NCBI GenBank assembly: GCA_964244115.1
Contig: CAXTHM010000057.1
Location: 1 to 25,118, forward strand
Length of the DNA stretch: 25,118 nucleotides
Reading direction: 5' to 3'
From: CADCWK01 sp964244115
GTDB taxonomy: Bacteria > Chloroflexota > Chloroflexia > Thermomicrobiales > UBA6265
Within the stretch, counting starts at the first letter, position 1. Each line of letters opens with the position of its first letter. A program made the position numbers and the translations under genes. The notes below the pieces were generated by a model. The model searched no databases. It was not told the DNA's origin and worked only from the letters and a program-made list of their open reading frames with translations. Below, piece after piece: positions 7,743-14,603 of this stretch.

Positions 7743-9188
7743 TTATCCTTCGGTTGACGACGCCAGCGCCAGACGGAGTGTTTCCTCGCCAAGCTCTGCG
7801 TAGACTCTAGCGAACTCCTCTTCGGATATTCCATAGTCGGCTTCTATTGGGAGTTCACGGACGATCGTCCTCCTATCAACCTGTTCGAAATGATAGACCG
7901 CGATCCTGTCAGTCCCGATTACATCCGTCGCCGAGTACCCCGTTGCCTTCAAATCTGGATCCGGAATCGCTGCTGCGAGAATATGATTCGAGAGTTGGTT
8001 GAGAATGATAGAACTATGAGTTGGACTAATTACTCTGACTCCCGCATTGCTCAACCGTACCAGAAGCCGCGCCATCTGCCGCTGATTCTCAGGATGTAGA
8101 TGCGCCTCTGGTTCATCGATGACCAGGAGGTCATTCGGTTCCAGGATCCGCTTCAGATAAAGATCGAGTGGGGCGAGTTCTCCGACCATCGACGAGGCCC
8201 GCTGGACGGGCAGCGTGAACCCAGCGCTGTCGTAGAGGATGTTTCCCTGGGGATCGGCGGTGATGGTACCACCCAGAATCTGCAATTCGAGGAAGGCCGC
8301 GATCTCGTCGATCTCCGCAAACCGATTCGTTCTTCTTGGAGACACCGCTTGGAAACGCGTGATGATCGTTTGAAGGAAATCTCCACCTACACCGGAAACA
8401 GCTTCCACTTCGATACGGGCGGAGCCCAATCTCCGACGTACCACGTCGATTGCCATTGAGGTTACCAGCGGCCAGGCTGTCAGTATTCCCGATCGGGATG
8501 ACGGGAGATAGTGACTCCGATGGTTCACCAACCCGTATGAGGCGGCAAGCTGCGACCAGAGCACTTCCGCACTCAGACGGTCCGCCAGCCCGATCGGATA
8601 CTCGCTAGCATGATCCACCTCTGGGATGAGGGCGGAATCAAAGTCGGGGTCGATGATTGAGAGGACCAACTGATTGTTTTGGGAAGTAATCGAGAGTAGC
8701 GGAGTTGAAGTATAACTTGACGACAGAGAAATTCTAAATCGTTCCCCTAAACTGGCAAGGACTTCATTTCCGAAATAATCGATGAACGCTGCATTCAGCG
8801 CCACTTGTAATGATGACACAAAGTCGCTGTACGCAGCCGCGACACCCTCCTGGCGCTCTGGGTCGATGCGATGCGTCTTGCCGGCTTCTTTGCGCCGGAA
8901 GAGCCGACTCAGATAGCTCGCGGAACGCAATTGACCGTCGCGGCCCGGAGGGAAGTCGAAGAGATCGAAATCTGAGTCGAGCGAAGACGAGTCGAAAACC
9001 TTTGTGAGCAGATAGAACATCTGCGCAAGGTAACTCTTGCCCGAGTTATTCTGACCGATGAAGACCGTGAGTGGATGGAGTTCGACCATTGCCGATGATA
9101 TAGGGCCGAATTCTTCGACAAGGAGGATCGGATTCGGGGGAGAGGATGTTCCCGCGATCGACTCAAACGACGTCTGTGACACGCTCAT
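7743..9188 (-). CDS. AAA15/OLD-type ATPase without TOPRIM domain
   Basis: The product is 481 aa from ATG at 9188, preceded by GGAGGAGG. The N-terminus LLVEEFGPISSAMVELHPLT leads into Walker A GQNNSGKS at 45-52. YLPSSRSGIL at 228-237 is typical of the family. ASSMVGELAPLDLYL (331-345) matches the signature helix, Walker B is LLVIDEPEAHLHPENQ (354-369) and a switch His lies in SPTHSS (H391). This is the ABC-type ATPase core of AAA15/AAA21/OLD proteins. OLD and GajA proteins continue into a ~200-residue TOPRIM nuclease. This one ends ~85 residues after H391 with an acidic helical tail, so the nuclease function is probably supplied by the next gene, whose ribosome-binding site overlaps this stop codon. 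The design parallels PtuA of Septu, AbiLi and AriA of PARIS. Confidence 0.88.
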   Translation of the reverse strand: MSVSQTSFESIAGTSSPPNPILLVEEFGPISSAMVELHPLTVFIGQNNSGKSYLAQMFYLLTKVFDSSSLDSDFDLFDFPPGRDGQLRSASYLSRLFRRKEAGKTHRIDPERQEGVAAAYSDFVSSLQVALNAAFIDYFGNEVLASLGERFRISLSSSYTSTPLLSITSQNNQLVLSIIDPDFDSALIPEVDHASEYPIGLADRLSAEVLWSQLAASYGLVNHRSHYLPSSRSGILTAWPLVTSMAIDVVRRRLGSARIEVEAVSGVGGDFLQTIITRFQAVSPRRTNRFAEIDEIAAFLELQILGGTITADPQGNILYDSAGFTLPVQRASSMVGELAPLDLYLKRILEPNDLLVIDEPEAHLHPENQRQMARLLVRLSNAGVRVISPTHSSIILNQLSNHILAAAIPDPDLKATGYSATDVIGTDRIAVYHFEQVDRRTIVRELPIEADYGISEEEFARVYAELGEETLRLALASSTEG

Positions 9189-9271
9189 CAGTTTCTGCCC
9201 TCCTCCAATCTGATTCTAGCGCAAGTGATCGATCAGACGACCTTTGGGTTGGCGAACGGCGGCCTATTGAA

Positions 9272-10351
9272 CTATGTCTGCATCGTGACGCGGGGCGGGG
9301 CGACGCCGAGCTGGCAGCAATTGAGCGGGCAGATGTCGTGGTTCGGTCCGCGGGTGCCGAGGGCGGCGCGGTCCGGGTGGTCGGTCATCCGCTCGGCGAT
9401 CAGTTCGCGGATCATGCTGACGAAGCGCGGGTCCGTCCCGACGGTCCCGGCCCGCTCCATGTGCATCCCGGTCGCCTGGGCGTGCTCGGTGGCCTCCTCG
9501 TCGAGGTCGAACAGCACCTCCATGTGGTCGGAGATGAAGCCGATCGGGACGACGATGACGTCGTCCTGACCAGCGGCGTGGAGCTCGCCCATGGCGTCGA
9601 CGACGTCCGGTTCCAGCCAGGGGATCCGCGGCGACCCGCTCCGGCTCTGATAGGCCAGCCGGTAGTTCGGTGTCCCGGCGGCCTCGGCGACGAGCCGGCA
9701 GGCTTCGGCCAGTTGCACCTCGTAGGCCGAGCCCTGCGCCATCGTCAGCGGGATGCTGTGGGCGGTGAAGACGACCTCGACACCGGCGCGGCGCTCCTCG
9801 GGGAAGCGGGCCAGCGCCGCCCGGACGTTGTCGACCATCGGCTCGATGAAGCCGGGGTGGTTGTAATAGACCCGGATCTTGTCGAAGGCGATGTGGTCGT
9901 CGATCTCGGCCAGCGCCCGGATGACGTCCTCGCGGTACTGGCGGCAGCCGGACCACGAGCTGAACGCCGACGTGACGAAGACCACGCCGCGCCGGACGCC
10001 GTCGGCGCGCATCTGCCGGAGCGTGTCGGCGACGAAGGGGGCCGAGTTGCGGTTGCCGAAGTAGATCGGCAGCGTGATCCCGTGGCGGTCGAGTTCCTCG
10101 CGCAGCGCCGCGATCAGGGAGCGGTTCTGGGCGTTGATCGGGCTGATGCCGCCGAAGTGCTGATAGTGCCCGGCGACCTCCTCCAGCCGTTCCCGCGGGA
10201 CGTTCCGCCCGGCGGTGACGTGCTCGAGGAACGGCATGACCTCGTCCGGCCCCTCCGGCCCGCCGAACGACAGGAACAAGATGGCATCGTACTGCCGGGC
10301 AGTGTCGTCATAGAGCGGAGCGTCGGCCGTCTGGGCACCGTGGATCGACAT
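9272..10351 (-). CDS. hemH: Ferrochelatase (coproporphyrin-type, [2Fe-2S] ligands present)
   Basis: The product is 359 aa from ATG at 10351, with AGAGG 8 nt upstream. The family pattern is complete: AILFLSFGGPEGPDEVMPFL at 23-42, HYQHFGGISPIN at 62-73, FVTSAFSSWSGCRQYREDV at 125-143, catalytic His in VVFTAHSIPL (H198), and Glu in GFISDHMEVLFDLD (E278). C136 together with C341, C345 and C346 at the C-terminus matches the cysteine arrangement of [2Fe-2S]-containing ferrochelatases. The enzyme inserts Fe2+ into porphyrin; in Gram-positive-type lineages the substrate is coproporphyrin III (the cpfC role). No other haem genes are in the window. Three of the four cysteines lie within the duplicated 72-bp end, so integration at this site has to preserve them. 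Confidence 0.95.
   Translation of the reverse strand: MSIHGAQTADAPLYDDTARQYDAILFLSFGGPEGPDEVMPFLEHVTAGRNVPRERLEEVAGHYQHFGGISPINAQNRSLIAALREELDRHGITLPIYFGNRNSAPFVADTLRQMRADGVRRGVVFVTSAFSSWSGCRQYREDVIRALAEIDDHIAFDKIRVYYNHPGFIEPMVDNVRAALARFPEERRAGVEVVFTAHSIPLTMAQGSAYEVQLAEACRLVAEAAGTPNYRLAYQSRSGSPRIPWLEPDVVDAMGELHAAGQDDVIVVPIGFISDHMEVLFDLDEEATEHAQATGMHMERAGTVGTDPRFVSMIRELIAERMTDHPDRAALGTRGPNHDICPLNCCQLGVAPPRVTMQT
9278..9349 (-). repeat. hemH 3' end inside the intact gene (att-like direct repeat, right)
   Basis: This is the partner of 7129-7200 (67 of 72 identical). It encodes the last 23 codons of the intact ferrochelatase, including the Cys-rich PLNCCQLG segment. If the cassette integrated here, this copy came in with it and rebuilt the gene end, with the new ending MQT-TAG in place of MQATAE-TAG. 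Confidence 0.8.
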
Positions 10352-10387
10352 GGGACTACCTCTGGTATGGCCGACGATTCATTGCGT

Positions 10388-10730
10388 TCAGGAGTGAGAT
10401 CGGACGAGCGAGTCCAGTCGATGACGCGGTCGGGGGACTGACATCACTCCCGATCGCCTGGCTCCAAGGACACTGGAAACGCCAGGGCAAGACGGCGAAG
10501 CCGACCGGCGAAAGCCCCTGGCCGGGCGCATCCGCGGATGCGAGCGGGGGGAGGGGGGCGAGATCCCGCCAGCTCGGCAGCCTCCTATCTGAAGTGGAAA
10601 GAAGTGTGCCACGCCGGACGCCCGCGCCGTCCGGGGAACGGAACGTCTGCCCGATCCGGCGTGTCCCGACAGGAACGGACCTGTGGCAGGATGGCTGAAC
10701 GGCGAGCCCGTGCCGTCAGGGGAGGGGAAC
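10388..10730. other. Intergenic region; small palindrome
   Basis: No supportable gene is present. A perfect 14-bp palindrome, GCATCCGCGGATGC, lies at 10528-10541, followed by a G-rich run. It may be a weak hairpin. Confidence 0.35.
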
Positions 10731-10964
10731 ATGGTCGACATCGTCATCCGTGGTCAGGAACCGACCGACGCCGACGCGGTCGGCCGCATCCTGACCCAAC
10801 CGGGAGTCGTCCCCGGCACGCTCCAGGTCCCGTACACGCCACTCGCCTCGCGGCGGGAGTCGGCGAACACCTTCTCGATGAACGAGCACCGGCTCGTCGC
10901 CGAGGTCGATGGACAGGTCGTCGGGCTGATCGGTCTGCACCTCAACGCGCGCCCGCGCCGGTGA
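10731..10964 (+). pseudogene. Truncated GNAT-family acetyltransferase
   Basis: An excellent ribosome-binding site (GGGGAGGGG) precedes the ATG at 10731. The 77 residues look like the first half of a GNAT domain: MVDIVIRGQEPTDADAVGRI, then a helical segment, then EHRLVAEVDGQVVGLIGLHL (beta-2 to beta-4). The frame stops right where beta-4 should continue into the acetyl-CoA-binding R/QxxGxG/A loop, and no other frame downstream supplies that loop. The family length is usually 150-170 aa, so this is a 5' remnant whose second half has been lost or replaced. Confidence 0.65.
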
Positions 10965-11493
10965 CGCTGGTCAACCAGCCGGCGCTGCCGCTGCGGGACC
11001 TGTCTAAGCGACATATCCACTCGGGTCATGAGTCGGATAGCCTCCACGACCCATGGTCGCCATTCGGTGATGACGACCTGTTTCGGCTGGCCGAGACACT
11101 CGCCCGGAGGAACGGCTTCGTCCGGGACGAGGACCTCGCGCACGCGCTGGATGTCGCGCTCGGCCGGGCCGGCGACCTCGGCGTCACCACCGCCTGGCCG
11201 GACCCGGTTGCCGACGCTCGCCGAGTTCGAGCGGGTCGCCATGGCCTGTCAGTCGATCGAGCCGGCCCTCGTGACTGACGGGCCGCGGATCGGGAGATAT
11301 CACCTCGTTCTGGCCAAGTTGTAGACCATGATCGAACTGCTGGCCGAGACGCCGACGTCGGGCGACGCCGATCAGGGGCATGGCCGGGGGAGACGTCGAC
11401 GACAGACGGCGCTCGCGATGTCCAGGCACTTGCCAGACTGGCTCCGGCGGGCCACCTGAACGCCATCCAACACCTCCTCGGAAGCAGTCATCA
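10965..11493 (+). pseudogene. Frameshifted gene remnant, unknown family
   Basis: One frame reads as protein through LFRLAETLARRNGFVRDEDL and HALDVALGRAGDLGVTTAWP, then becomes noise near 11210. The next frame takes over with LPTLAEFERVAMACQSIEPA and GRYHLVLAKL and ends at 11324. A one-base indel in the GGTTGCCGACG area would join them. Further on, a third frame briefly reads LARLAPAGHLNAIQHLLG before a stop near 11498. I do not recognise the family. Several frame switches in 500 bp, next to a truncated GNAT, point to a decaying locus rather than one sequencing error. Confidence 0.45.
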
Positions 11494-11554
11494 GCCTTGA
11501 CCCGACTCTGGCCGCCGCCGTGTCTCACTTCAGGATGCGCTCGCCGAGATACCG

Positions 11555-11590
11555 GACGACCCCCACCATCCGCGGATGGTGGGGGTCGTC
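11555..11590. terminator. 36-bp perfect palindrome, probable bidirectional terminator
   Basis: GACGACCCCCACCATCCG is followed directly by its exact reverse complement, giving a stem of up to 16 bp with a small CG-centred loop. It sits 40 bp past the stop of the minus-strand secreted-protein gene and after the decayed plus-strand locus. There is no T-run, but the stability suggests a terminator for either direction. Confidence 0.65.
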
Positions 11591-11630
11591 CACTCGTCGA
11601 TCGGGTCGAGGGGTGTGCCTGGAGGCTGCG

Positions 11631-12334
11631 CTAGATGGTGGCCGCCGGGGTCGCGTCGTCCGTCGTGTCGTCGGTGTCGTCATCGCCGGGCAGGTCATCG
11701 CCGGGCAACCCCCGACCACCGAACCCGCCGGGACCGCCGAAGCCGCCGCGACCACGGCCGCCGAAGCCGCCCGGACCGGCGCCCCGGCCCGCCAGGAAGA
11801 TGCCCATGAGCGGGGCCGCGCTGTCCGTGATCGCCGTCCGGGCCGCGTCGGCGGCGTCGGCGGAGATCTCGCCGGCTTCGAGCCGCGCGTCGACCNNNNN
11901 NNNNNGTCGACCCGCGCCGACCAGCCGGGCATCCAGGTCTCGGCGACGACGAGCAGGCCTACTTCCTGGGCCTGCCCGCCATGGGCACGCCGGACGAGCG
12001 TGCCGGCAGCATCGCCGGCTTCGAGCCGCGCGTCGACCAGATCGGTCAGCGTGGTCCGGATCGCGGTATCGACGGTGGCGGTATCGCTGATGTCGAGGTT
12101 GCCGGCCAGTCGGCTGACGAAGTCGTCGTAGCGGGTGCCGGCCTCCGCCTCGAATGCCTCCTCGGTGTCCGTGTCGTCCGCCTCGGTGTCCGTGTCCGTG
12201 TCCGGGGTTCCGGTCGCCGGGGTGTCCTGGGCGCGGACGAGGGAGCCGCCGACGAGGGTGGCGAGGCCGAGACCGGCCGCACCGGCGAAGATGGTGCGCC
12301 GGCCGAAGGGCTTGCTGTTGATGTCGCTGTCCAT
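11631..12334 (-). CDS. Tat-type secreted protein with Gly-rich C-terminus, interrupted by scaffold gap
   Basis: Start ATG at 12334, with AAAGG about 11 nt upstream. GRRTIFAGAAGLGLATLVGG gives a twin-arginine signal (R12, R13) with likely cleavage near residue 35. A Thr/Asp/Glu-rich linker (~36-66) follows, then a helical module (YDDFVSRLAGNLDISDTATV; AIRTTLTDLVDARLEAG) continued by EISADAADAARTAITDSAAP. The end is a glycine-rich GFGG/GRG stretch and an Asp/Thr-rich tail. The 10-N joint at 11896-11905 shifts the frame; collapsing the 7-base overlap restores one frame. The ~33 residues encoded between the two copies of a 27-bp word look foreign, probably a misjoin. Function unknown; extracytoplasmic. 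It is divergent from the two-component genes and shares their putative binding sites. Confidence 0.7.
11869..11895. repeat. 27-bp word, copy 1, at scaffold joint
   Basis: The word starting TCGCCGGCTTCGAGCCG is identical to 12012-12038. Both encode VDARLEAG on the minus strand. The segment between them carries the N-gap and reads like part of a different protein, so the word probably caused a misjoin. Confidence 0.7.
11896..11905. other. Scaffold gap (10 N) with 7-bp flanking overlap
   Basis: GTCGACC stands immediately on both sides of the Ns. Removing the Ns plus one copy (17 bases) brings the minus-strand frame back into register from 12334 to 11631, so the true gap is likely zero. Confidence 0.85.
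12012..12038. repeat. 27-bp word, copy 2
   Basis: Exact copy of 11869-11895. It continues on the right into the minus-strand LTDLV codons that belong to the secreted-protein gene. Confidence 0.7.
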
Positions 12335-12460
12335 GGAACGTGAACCTTTCGATGGGGCAGTCGCCCTTCGGCGCTGCCGGGTGGGTCGTTCCGGGGCGGT
12401 CTCGCTTGCCGCGCATACACGGCGAGCTCCTGCCCGGTGACACCACTCTAGCCACGGTCC

Positions 12461-12478
12461 CGTATGGTCAGCGTATGG
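12461..12478. promoter_or_regulatory. Direct repeat CGTATGG x2, 11-bp spacing (putative OmpR-type binding site)
   Basis: CGTATGG occurs at 12461-12467 and 12472-12478, i.e. CCATACG repeats on the minus strand, one helical turn apart. The site lies between the divergent secreted-protein gene and the response-regulator gene. PhoB/OmpR-family regulators bind such 11-bp tandem half-sites, and the same word recurs at 12545 and 14512. Confidence 0.5.
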
Positions 12479-12544
12479 CGCCGGGCAACCTCAGGCGATC
12501 TTGCCACGTTCGGTGAGATAGTCCTGACGCCGTCGAGCGGACCG

Positions 12545-12563
12545 CCATACGGGGAGCATATGG
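12545..12563. promoter_or_regulatory. CCATACG half-site with degenerate partner
   Basis: CCATACG at 12545-12551 is followed 11 bp later by GCATATG (five of seven matching), 67-85 bp before the response-regulator start. This is a plausible autoregulatory site given the same spacing elsewhere in the locus. Confidence 0.4.
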
Positions 12564-12629
12564 GCGCGACCGTACGCTCCGGGGAGCACTGGGTCGTGTG
12601 TGCGATGATCGTGTCCAGGGAGGCCGAGG

Positions 12630-13295
12630 ATGCGTGTATTGGTGGTTGAGGACGAGGCGGCGCTGGCGGACGTGATTGCCCGTGGGCTGCGGCAGACCGG
12701 GCTCGCGGTCGACGTCGCGCTCGACGGCGAGGAGGCGCTGGACAAGGTGGACATCTCCCCGTACGACGTCGTCGTGCTCGATCGGCAACTGCCCGGCATC
12801 CACGGGGACGACGTCTGCCGGCGACTCATCACGCGCCCGGAGCCGCCCCGGATCCTGATGCTGACCGCCGCCGGCAACGTCGACGCCCGGGTCGAGGGGC
12901 TGTCGATCGGGGCCGACGACTACCTGCCCAAGCCGTTCGTGATGGGCGAGCTCGTCGCGCGGGTCCGGGCGCTCGGCCGGCGGCCCAGCGCGATGACGCC
13001 GCCGACGTTGACCGTCGGGGATCTCGACATCGACCCCTCGCGGCGGACCGTGAGCCGGGCCGGGCGGGATGTCTCGCTGACCCGCAAGGAATTCGGCGTG
13101 CTGGAAGTCCTGGCGTCGTCGCCGGGCCGGGTCGTCAGCGCCGAGGAATTGCTCGACCGGGTTTGGGACGAGGCGGCCGACCCGTTCACCAACGCCGTCC
13201 GGATCACGATGATGACCCTGCGCCGCAAGATCGGGGAGCCGGCCATGATCGAGACGGTCGTCGGGGTCGGGTACCGGCTGGGTGACCCCGCGTGA
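12630..13295 (+). CDS. OmpR/PhoB-family DNA-binding response regulator
   Basis: The product is 221 aa from ATG at 12630, behind GGGAGG. The receiver spans residues 1-115 with acidic pair E7/D8, phospho-acceptor D51 in VVVLDRQLPG, T79 in ILMLTA and K101 in YLPKPF. The winged-helix effector domain (~125-220) shows LTRKEFGVLEVLASSPGRVV, the recognition-helix region (FTNAVRITMMTLRRKI) and the C-terminal hairpin ETVVGVGYRL. Its last four bases overlap the kinase gene (GTGA), so the two are translationally coupled. CCATACG-type direct repeats upstream suggest autoregulation and control of the divergent secreted protein. The signal is unknown. Confidence 0.95.
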   Translation: MRVLVVEDEAALADVIARGLRQTGLAVDVALDGEEALDKVDISPYDVVVLDRQLPGIHGDDVCRRLITRPEPPRILMLTAAGNVDARVEGLSIGADDYLPKPFVMGELVARVRALGRRPSAMTPPTLTVGDLDIDPSRRTVSRAGRDVSLTRKEFGVLEVLASSPGRVVSAEELLDRVWDEAADPFTNAVRITMMTLRRKIGEPAMIETVVGVGYRLGDPA

Positions 13296-14503
13296 GCGGA
13301 TTGTTCCGACCGACGGTCCGCCTGCGGCTCACGCTGCTCTACGGCTGCCTGTTCTTCGTCGCCGCGGCGATCATGCTCATCTTCCTCTATGGCCTGCTCC
13401 GCCGGGAGCTGCGACCACCGGCTGGCCCGGAGGGTTTCGGCGCTCCGAACGGGCAGATGGCTGGCGGCGATGCGGGCTCCGAGCAGGGTGGGCCGCTGGC
13501 CGACGAGGACGATGTCGCGCGCCGGATCTTCGAGGTCCGGCGCGACGAGCGGGCCGGGCTGTTGCGGCAAATTCCCGGCCTGGCCGTGGTCGCCCTGCTC
13601 GTCACGAGTCTCGGCGCGCTGGCGCTCGGCTGGGTGGTGTCCGGGCAGATGCTCCGGCCGTTGCGCCAGATCACCCGTCACGCCCGGCTCGCGTCCGAGA
13701 CGACCCTGTCCGATCGGATCGGGCTCCGGGGACCGCCGGACGAGCTCAAGGAACTCGCCGATACCATGGACGCCATGCTCGGCCGGCTCCAGGCGGCCTT
13801 CGAGAGTCAGCGCCAGTTCGCCGCCCACGCCTCCCACGAACTCCGGACGCCGCTCGCCATCATCCAGGCCGAGGCCGATGTCGCCCTCGCCGCGCCGGAT
13901 GCCTCACCCCGCGAACGGGAGCTGGCCCAGGCGGTCCGGTCCGCCGCGATCCGGAGCGAGCGGCTGGTCGACGGGTTGCTGGCCCTGTCCCGCAGCGAAA
14001 GTTCGATGCGCGACAGCGTCCGGCTCGACCTCGCCGACCTGGCGGGGGACGCTGCCGGCGAGCTCGTCGGGTCGGCCGACGCTCGTCAGATCGCCCTCGA
14101 CCTGTCGCTCGATCAGGCGGTCATCCGGGGCGACCGGCCGTTGCTCGAGCGCATGGTCGCCAACCTGCTCCAGAACGCGATCCGCTACAACCGGGTCGGC
14201 GGCTGGGTGCGCCTGGCGGTCGGCACCGAGGTCGTGGCCGGTGTCGCGACGGCCGTCCTCGCGGTCGAGAACAGCGGGCTGGTGATCTCGGCGACGGAGA
14301 TCGACGACCTGTTCACGCCCTTTCGGCGCGGGACGGCGGCGATCCGCGAACGGACGGCTGGCTTCGGGCTCGGTCTGGCGATCGTCCGGTCGGTCGCGAC
14401 CGTCCACGGTGGCGAGGTCACGGCCCGGCCGGGACGGGAGGGCGGCCTCGTCGTCGCGGTCCGGCTGCCAATCGAGGCTCCCCGGCCGACGCTCGCGACG
14501 TGA
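13292..14503 (+). CDS. Membrane sensor histidine kinase (HAMP-HisKA-HATPase)
   Basis: The GTG start at 13292 overlaps the regulator stop; the product is 403 aa. Transmembrane helices at ~11-34 and 96-118 bracket a short ~60-residue external segment rich in Gly/Asp/Glu. A HAMP linker (~119-171) leads to the H-box FAAHASHELRTPLAI with H182 as phosphorylation site. The ATPase domain shows the N-box LLERMVANLLQNAIRYN (N291, N295), a relaxed G1 motif ENSGLVI where Asp is usual, and G2 GFGLGLAIVRSV at 357-368. The catalytic parts are intact, so it should phosphorylate the partner regulator. The sensor segment is too small for a known ligand-binding fold; direct sensing of metal, peptide or envelope state is possible but not shown. 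Confidence 0.94.
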   Translation: MSGLFRPTVRLRLTLLYGCLFFVAAAIMLIFLYGLLRRELRPPAGPEGFGAPNGQMAGGDAGSEQGGPLADEDDVARRIFEVRRDERAGLLRQIPGLAVVALLVTSLGALALGWVVSGQMLRPLRQITRHARLASETTLSDRIGLRGPPDELKELADTMDAMLGRLQAAFESQRQFAAHASHELRTPLAIIQAEADVALAAPDASPRERELAQAVRSAAIRSERLVDGLLALSRSESSMRDSVRLDLADLAGDAAGELVGSADARQIALDLSLDQAVIRGDRPLLERMVANLLQNAIRYNRVGGWVRLAVGTEVVAGVATAVLAVENSGLVISATEIDDLFTPFRRGTAAIRERTAGFGLGLAIVRSVATVHGGEVTARPGREGGLVVAVRLPIEAPRPTLAT

Positions 14504-14511
14504 ACTGATTC

Positions 14512-14531
14512 CCATACGCAAACCATACGCA
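14512..14531. promoter_or_regulatory. Direct repeat CCATACGCA x2, 11-bp spacing
   Basis: Two identical 9-mers start at 14512 and 14523, immediately after the kinase gene and 73 bp before the small membrane protein gene. They match the half-sites upstream of the regulator, so this small gene is probably a third target of the same regulator. Confidence 0.55.
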
Positions 14532-14603
14532 GCGCTCGCTATCGTGGGACCCGTCGGGCACGTTGGCCCGGCCGCTACCGGCTCCCTGAAGGGGACCGGC
14601 CCA

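Larger units (their letters stand above)
7201..9349. mobile_element. hemH-3'-end-associated cassette (putative integrative element lacking an integrase)
   Basis: The segment between the two hemH-end repeats carries exactly two genes (ATPase and nuclease-like), both on the minus strand. Its composition is visibly poorer in G+C than the DNA on both sides, with ATA, TTA and AAT-type codons that the neighbours avoid. One repeat copy is part of the intact ferrochelatase gene and the other is a stranded 3' end, giving a clear duplication at both edges. No integrase, excisionase or transposase frame is visible, so if mobile it would be moved in trans, like a cis-mobilisable element. The borders are inferred from the repeat limits; excision has not been shown. 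Confidence 0.6.

Noticed and set aside
7743..7834. Longer start (ATG 7834) for the nuclease-like protein
   Set aside because: It would overlap the ATPase gene by over 90 bp. The extension is basic noise, and the ATG at 7732 has a site overlapping the ATPase stop.
7743..9188. Gabija GajA or full OLD nuclease
   Set aside because: The protein ends soon after the ATPase core without a TOPRIM domain, and no UvrD-like GajB gene follows.
7201..9277. tRNA-associated genomic island or classical IS element
   Set aside because: There is no tRNA gene, no terminal inverted repeats and no transposase or integrase frame. The only boundary signal is the hemH-end duplication.
9146..10441. 431-aa plus-strand open frame across hemH
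   Set aside because: It is antisense to a complete ferrochelatase with all active-site residues. The composition is Asp/Arg/Val-rich shadow and there is no ribosome-binding site.
11896..12011. Real domain duplication in the secreted protein
   Set aside because: The two VDARLEAG segments are identical over 27 bp but the sequence between them resembles another protein family and abuts a scaffold gap; a misjoin is the simpler reading.
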